64,000 bases of DNA, from the NCBI RefSeq assembly GCF_000397065.2, contig NZ_KE007329.1, forward strand, positions 1-64,000, written 5' to 3'. The notes under the pieces were generated by a model. It was not told the origin of the DNA. It was given only the letters and a program-made list of their open reading frames with translations, and searched no databases. This DNA is from Marinobacter lipolyticus SM19 (lineage in GTDB: Bacteria; Pseudomonadota; Gammaproteobacteria; Pseudomonadales; Oleiphilaceae). The translations under genes and the position numbers were made by a program. Below are positions 60,819-64,000 of this stretch, one piece after another (the first letter of the stretch is position 1; the number at the start of each line of letters is the position of its first letter).

Positions 60819-63457
60819 AACTGCAACGCCTTCGTCTCGAACAGTTGCGACAGTTCCGGCAGCCCCTCGAATTGAACGAGTTGGGGCCGGGCCTCAATCT
60901 GATTCATGGTCCCAATGAGTCGGGCAAAAGTACTCTGGTGCGAGCCATTCGAGCGGCCTTCTTTGAACGCCATCGATCCAGCAGTGTGGATGACCTGCGA
61001 CCCTGGGGGGATTCCTCCGCAGCCCCGTCCGTGGAACTGGATTTTGAGTGCCAGGGCGTACAGTGGCAGCTCAGAAAGCGCTTCCTGCAACAGAAACGTT
61101 GTGATCTCCAGGTCGCCGGCGAAAGTTACTCCGGAGAAGAAGCGGAAGATAAACTGGCAGACCTGTTGGGCTTTCAGTTTGCCCCCCGCGGCGCCAGTCA
61201 GGACAAACACTGGGGGATTCCAGGCCTGTTATGGGTGGAGCAGGGCAGCGGGCAGAACGTTCACGATGCTGTTGCCTACGCTGGCGATCACCTGAAATCG
61301 GCTCTCAACAGCCTGCTGGGGGAGGTGGCCAGCAGCGGCGGGGACGATGTTATTCAACAGGTGCAGGCACAGCGTGCCGAATTGTTGACAGCCACCGGTA
61401 AGCCCCGGGGCGACTACGCCCGCCTGAGCGAGGAACAAAGTCAACTGGCCGCCGAACTGGAAGCCCTGGACGAGCGGGTGGCGCACTACCAGTCGATGGT
61501 TGACCGGTTAGGGGAGCTGCGCCAGCGTCATCAGCGCAATGAGCAGGAGCGCCCCTGGGAAGCCGCCCGCCAGAGCCAGCAGGAGGCGGAAAACCGCTTC
61601 CGGGAAATTGAGCAGTGGCAGCAGGAACAGAAGCGGGAGCAGCAGGCTCTGGATGATTGCCGGCAGACGCTTGAGCTTCTGCGGCGGCAACAGCAGCAAT
61701 CGCAAGTCGCTGCTCGTAAGCTGAACGAACGTGAACAGACGCTGGCACACTGCAAAGAAACCGTGAATACCCTGAAGACCAGGGAAGAGCAGGTGACCGT
61801 TGCCCAACAACAGGCCCGTAAGGCCTACGACAAGGCCCGCCAACAGGTGCGGGTGGCAAAGGAGCAGGAACAGTGCAACCGCCTGGACAACGATATCAAG
61901 CAGTTGCGGCTTCAACTGGAAACGCTGGGCAAAAACCTGGAAAAGGCCCGCGCCCATCAGGCCGAGCATCAGGAAACCCGCAACCAGCAGCAGGCCAACC
62001 CCCTAGATCTGGAGGCCCTGGAAGCCCTGCGAAAGACGCAGCGCCAACTGGAGCAGGAGCGGATTCGATCACAAGCTATCGCGACCCGGCTGCATTACGC
62101 CCTGGAGAGTGGGCAGGCGTTGACGCTGAATGGTCAATCCCTCCAGGGAGAAGGAGACGAGCTGTTACTGGAGGCCACTACCCTGGCATTACCCGGTATA
62201 GGCGAGCTGACCATTACCCCCGGCGGTGATGATCTCGCCCGGGTTCAGCGACAGCTGGAGCGATTGCAGGAGAGTTACGACAATCAGCTCAAGTCCATGA
62301 AGGTCGACTCCCCCGAGCAGGCAGGAAAACTGGCCGAGCAGCAGGCGCAACGCAAGGAGACCATCCAACGCCTGGAGGCATTGCTGGCGTCCATCGCTCC
62401 CCAGGGTGTGGACGTACTGGAAAGCCAGCAACAGGAATTCACCCGACGGCTGGAACAATTGCAGTCCGAGCAGAAGGCGCTGTCCGAGATTCCGGGGGAA
62501 CCGTTGTCCCTGACCAGTGCGGAAGCGGCACTGGACATGGCGGAACAGCAATTGCGGGAGGCCGATGGCAAACTTCAGGAACACAGCAAGCAACTGTTCG
62601 CTGCCACTCAGGCGCTGGAGAATGCACAGGCCGAATGGCAGCAACTGAAACGCGAGCTGGAAAACCCGGAACGCCAGGCTGCCGAGCAATCCCTCCAGAC
62701 TCAAATTGCCGAAGCCGGGGAGCGGGAAACTCGCCTGCAACAGTCCGTCGGCAAGCGTCAGGAACAGATTGACGAGGCTCGCCCGGAACTGTTGCAACAA
62801 GATATGGCCCGCTTCAAAGCCAGTGCCGAACAGCTGGAGCGCAGTCACCAGCAGGAAGCCCTGGAATTGGCGAGCCTCGAAAGCAAGCTGGAAAGCCAGG
62901 GCGCTGAAGGTCTGGAGGAGCAACGGGAAGAGATGGCGGCGCGGCTGGAACATGTGGTTCGCCGCTATACCGAGCTGCGTCGGCGTGCAGAAGCCCTGGA
63001 TCTGTTGCTCACGCTCCTGCAGGAAAAGCGTAAGGCTCTGACCCGTCGTCTCCAGGCGCCTTTGCAGAAGCACCTGAATCACTATCTGGGCGTGCTTTTC
63101 CCCAAGGCAAACCTGGATGTGGACGACAACCTGATTCCAGGTCAATTGACCCGTGCCGGCCAGCAGGGCCAGGAAACCGGAGATGTCCTGGATCTGAGCT
63201 TTGGTGCCCGGGAACAGATGGGGCTGATCAGCCGCCTGGCCTACGCGGATCTGCTGCAGGAAGCTGGCCGCCCGACCCTGATTATCCTCGACGATACCCT
63301 GGTGCACAGTGATCGCCAGCGCCTGGATCAAATGAAGCGCATCCTGTTTGATGCAGCCAGCCGGCATCAGGTGTTGCTGTTCACCTGCCACCCGGAAAAC
63401 TGGCAGGATCTGGGCGTGGCGCCACGAGATCTTGAGGCACTGAAAACCACAGACTGA
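60815..63457 (+). CDS. SbcC/YhaN-like ATPase
   Basis: This 880-residue ATPase has Walker A HGPNESGKSTLVRA near the start. Long coiled coils (about 190-430 and 470-780) surround a compact middle region (about 415-470). A C-terminal ABC signature LSFGAREQMGL and Walker B LIILDDTLVHSD follow. No CxxC zinc hook is visible at the apex, unlike SbcC/Rad50, so it is closer to YhaN. With the preceding nuclease it probably processes or tethers DNA ends. Its start overlaps the nuclease gene by 4 bases. It is followed by about 200 non-coding bases. Confidence 0.87.
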   Translation: MKLQRLRLEQLRQFRQPLELNELGPGLNLIHGPNESGKSTLVRAIRAAFFERHRSSSVDDLRPWGDSSAAPSVELDFECQGVQWQLRKRFLQQKRCDLQVAGESYSGEEAEDKLADLLGFQFAPRGASQDKHWGIPGLLWVEQGSGQNVHDAVAYAGDHLKSALNSLLGEVASSGGDDVIQQVQAQRAELLTATGKPRGDYARLSEEQSQLAAELEALDERVAHYQSMVDRLGELRQRHQRNEQERPWEAARQSQQEAENRFREIEQWQQEQKREQQALDDCRQTLELLRRQQQQSQVAARKLNEREQTLAHCKETVNTLKTREEQVTVAQQQARKAYDKARQQVRVAKEQEQCNRLDNDIKQLRLQLETLGKNLEKARAHQAEHQETRNQQQANPLDLEALEALRKTQRQLEQERIRSQAIATRLHYALESGQALTLNGQSLQGEGDELLLEATTLALPGIGELTITPGGDDLARVQRQLERLQESYDNQLKSMKVDSPEQAGKLAEQQAQRKETIQRLEALLASIAPQGVDVLESQQQEFTRRLEQLQSEQKALSEIPGEPLSLTSAEAALDMAEQQLREADGKLQEHSKQLFAATQALENAQAEWQQLKRELENPERQAAEQSLQTQIAEAGERETRLQQSVGKRQEQIDEARPELLQQDMARFKASAEQLERSHQQEALELASLESKLESQGAEGLEEQREEMAARLEHVVRRYTELRRRAEALDLLLTLLQEKRKALTRRLQAPLQKHLNHYLGVLFPKANLDVDDNLIPGQLTRAGQQGQETGDVLDLSFGAREQMGLISRLAYADLLQEAGRPTLIILDDTLVHSDRQRLDQMKRILFDAASRHQVLLFTCHPENWQDLGVAPRDLEALKTTD

Positions 63458-63514
63458 ATAATCGTCAAATCTTGCAAAATATTGCCGAATTTTTGTCGTA
63501 TGAACTACTCTCAG

Positions 63515-63544
63515 ATAACAGGTGTATCGAATACATAACAGGTG
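63515..63544. repeat. Two ATAACAGGTG direct repeats
   Basis: ATAACAGGTG occurs at 63515-63524 and again at 63535-63544, exactly 20 bases apart (two helix turns). This could be paired sites for a regulator of the next gene. No known regulator is recognised. Confidence 0.4.
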
Positions 63545-63658
63545 GCGCTTCGGCTAATCACCAGTATGTGAGTCAGCTCAGGAAGACGCGAAAGGAAGTC
63601 AGATGAACACGGGCTGTTCATCTGTTCGCGCCGGCCAGCTCAAAAGGGAGTGTTTGCT

Positions 63659-64000
63659 GTGGTCAAAACAACAACTGCCGTAATTCTGGCATCCGTATCC
63701 GTGTGGGGTTTAACCGCTTGTGGTGGTGGGGGCGGTGGAAGTAGCAGTAGCAGTAGCGTTGATGACACGCCAACTGAGCGACCTTCCAGCGCTGACATTA
63801 CCGTTGATCCGAATGGTTACGCTGAGAAACAGGTGGCCATTAGCAGTCAGACAGAGACTGACTCGATCCTCGAATTGTATGAGGATGCTGAAAATGCCTA
63901 TCTGTTGGCAGAGCAAGTGGACAATGCCGTTACCTCACGCTCACCCTCTGATGTTTCGGGCAACGTACTGACCTACGATTGTGACAACGACGGTGAGGTC
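63659..64000 (+). CDS. Lipoprotein of unknown function (3' end missing)
   Basis: The frame from the GTG at 63659 runs 114 codons to the right edge without a stop. It encodes a signal (VKTTTAVILASVSVWGLTAC) with a lipobox (LTAC) followed by a Gly/Ser linker and a polar region (DDTPTERPSSADITVDPNGYAEKQ, read as a polar stretch). AGGGAG lies 8 bases upstream. The rest of the protein is outside the window, so no function can be given. It is unusual that two lipoproteins with Gly/Ser linkers (here and 50024) lie in this part of the genome. Confidence 0.75.
   Translation, partial: MVKTTTAVILASVSVWGLTACGGGGGGSSSSSSVDDTPTERPSSADITVDPNGYAEKQVAISSQTETDSILELYEDAENAYLLAEQVDNAVTSRSPSDVSGNVLTYDCDNDGEV

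Overview
The window looks like a chromosomal segment from a GC-rich marine gammaproteobacterium, most probably Marinobacter or a close relative. This is inferred from the gene order map-glnD-dapC-dapD-dapE facing rpsB-tsf-pyrH-frr-uppS-cdsA-dxr-rseP-bamA-skp-lpxD-fabZ-lpxA-lpxB-rnhB and from the flavour of the proteins. No taxonomic search could be run.

Layout. (1) 1-4993 is a type VI secretion VgrG module: the 3' part of vgrG, a DUF4123 adaptor, a small one-helix membrane protein that may be the immunity factor, and a Tle1/DUF2235-like effector whose nucleophile motif reads GFDFG instead of GxSxG. (2) 4990-12695 holds a periplasmic solute-binding protein, an MFS-acyltransferase fusion, a DUF1853 protein, a glyoxalase, a bifunctional GDP-mannose enzyme, and a two-gene unit led by a truncated ClpB-like protein. 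(3) 12710-35719 is mainly housekeeping. A leftward operon covers methionine aminopeptidase, PII uridylylation and lysine/DAP synthesis. A long rightward cluster covers translation factors, UMP kinase, isoprenoid and phospholipid precursors, outer-membrane assembly and lipid A synthesis. Several non-coding hairpins sit between its genes, the largest just upstream of pyrH. (4) An initiator tRNA at 35791-35867 and two terminators end that cluster. They are followed by a more accessory stretch: an AraC regulator, two SDR oxidoreductases, a large esterase lipoprotein and an Old Yellow Enzyme homologue.

(5) 42795-49619 is a defence-type island. A HepT/MntA (HEPN/MNT) toxin-antitoxin pair is followed by a four-gene SMC-like operon that matches Wadjet/MksBEFG in its parts (Toprim JetD, SMC-like JetC, kleisin-like JetA, MukE-like JetB). 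The gene order is D-C-A-B, JetD is short, and every junction overlaps by exactly 8 bases. A perfect inverted repeat and a run of nine G lie just upstream. This is the most interesting system in the window.

(6) 50024-55402 is a signalling unit (OmpR-type regulator, LysM-FecR protein, CHASE2 histidine kinase) facing an FN3-like lipoprotein. (7) 55527-64000 holds topoisomerase III, a BolA/YciO pair, an unknown 220-residue protein, an SbcD/SbcC-like (YhaO/YhaN-type) nuclease-ATPase pair, and the start of another lipoprotein that runs off the right edge.
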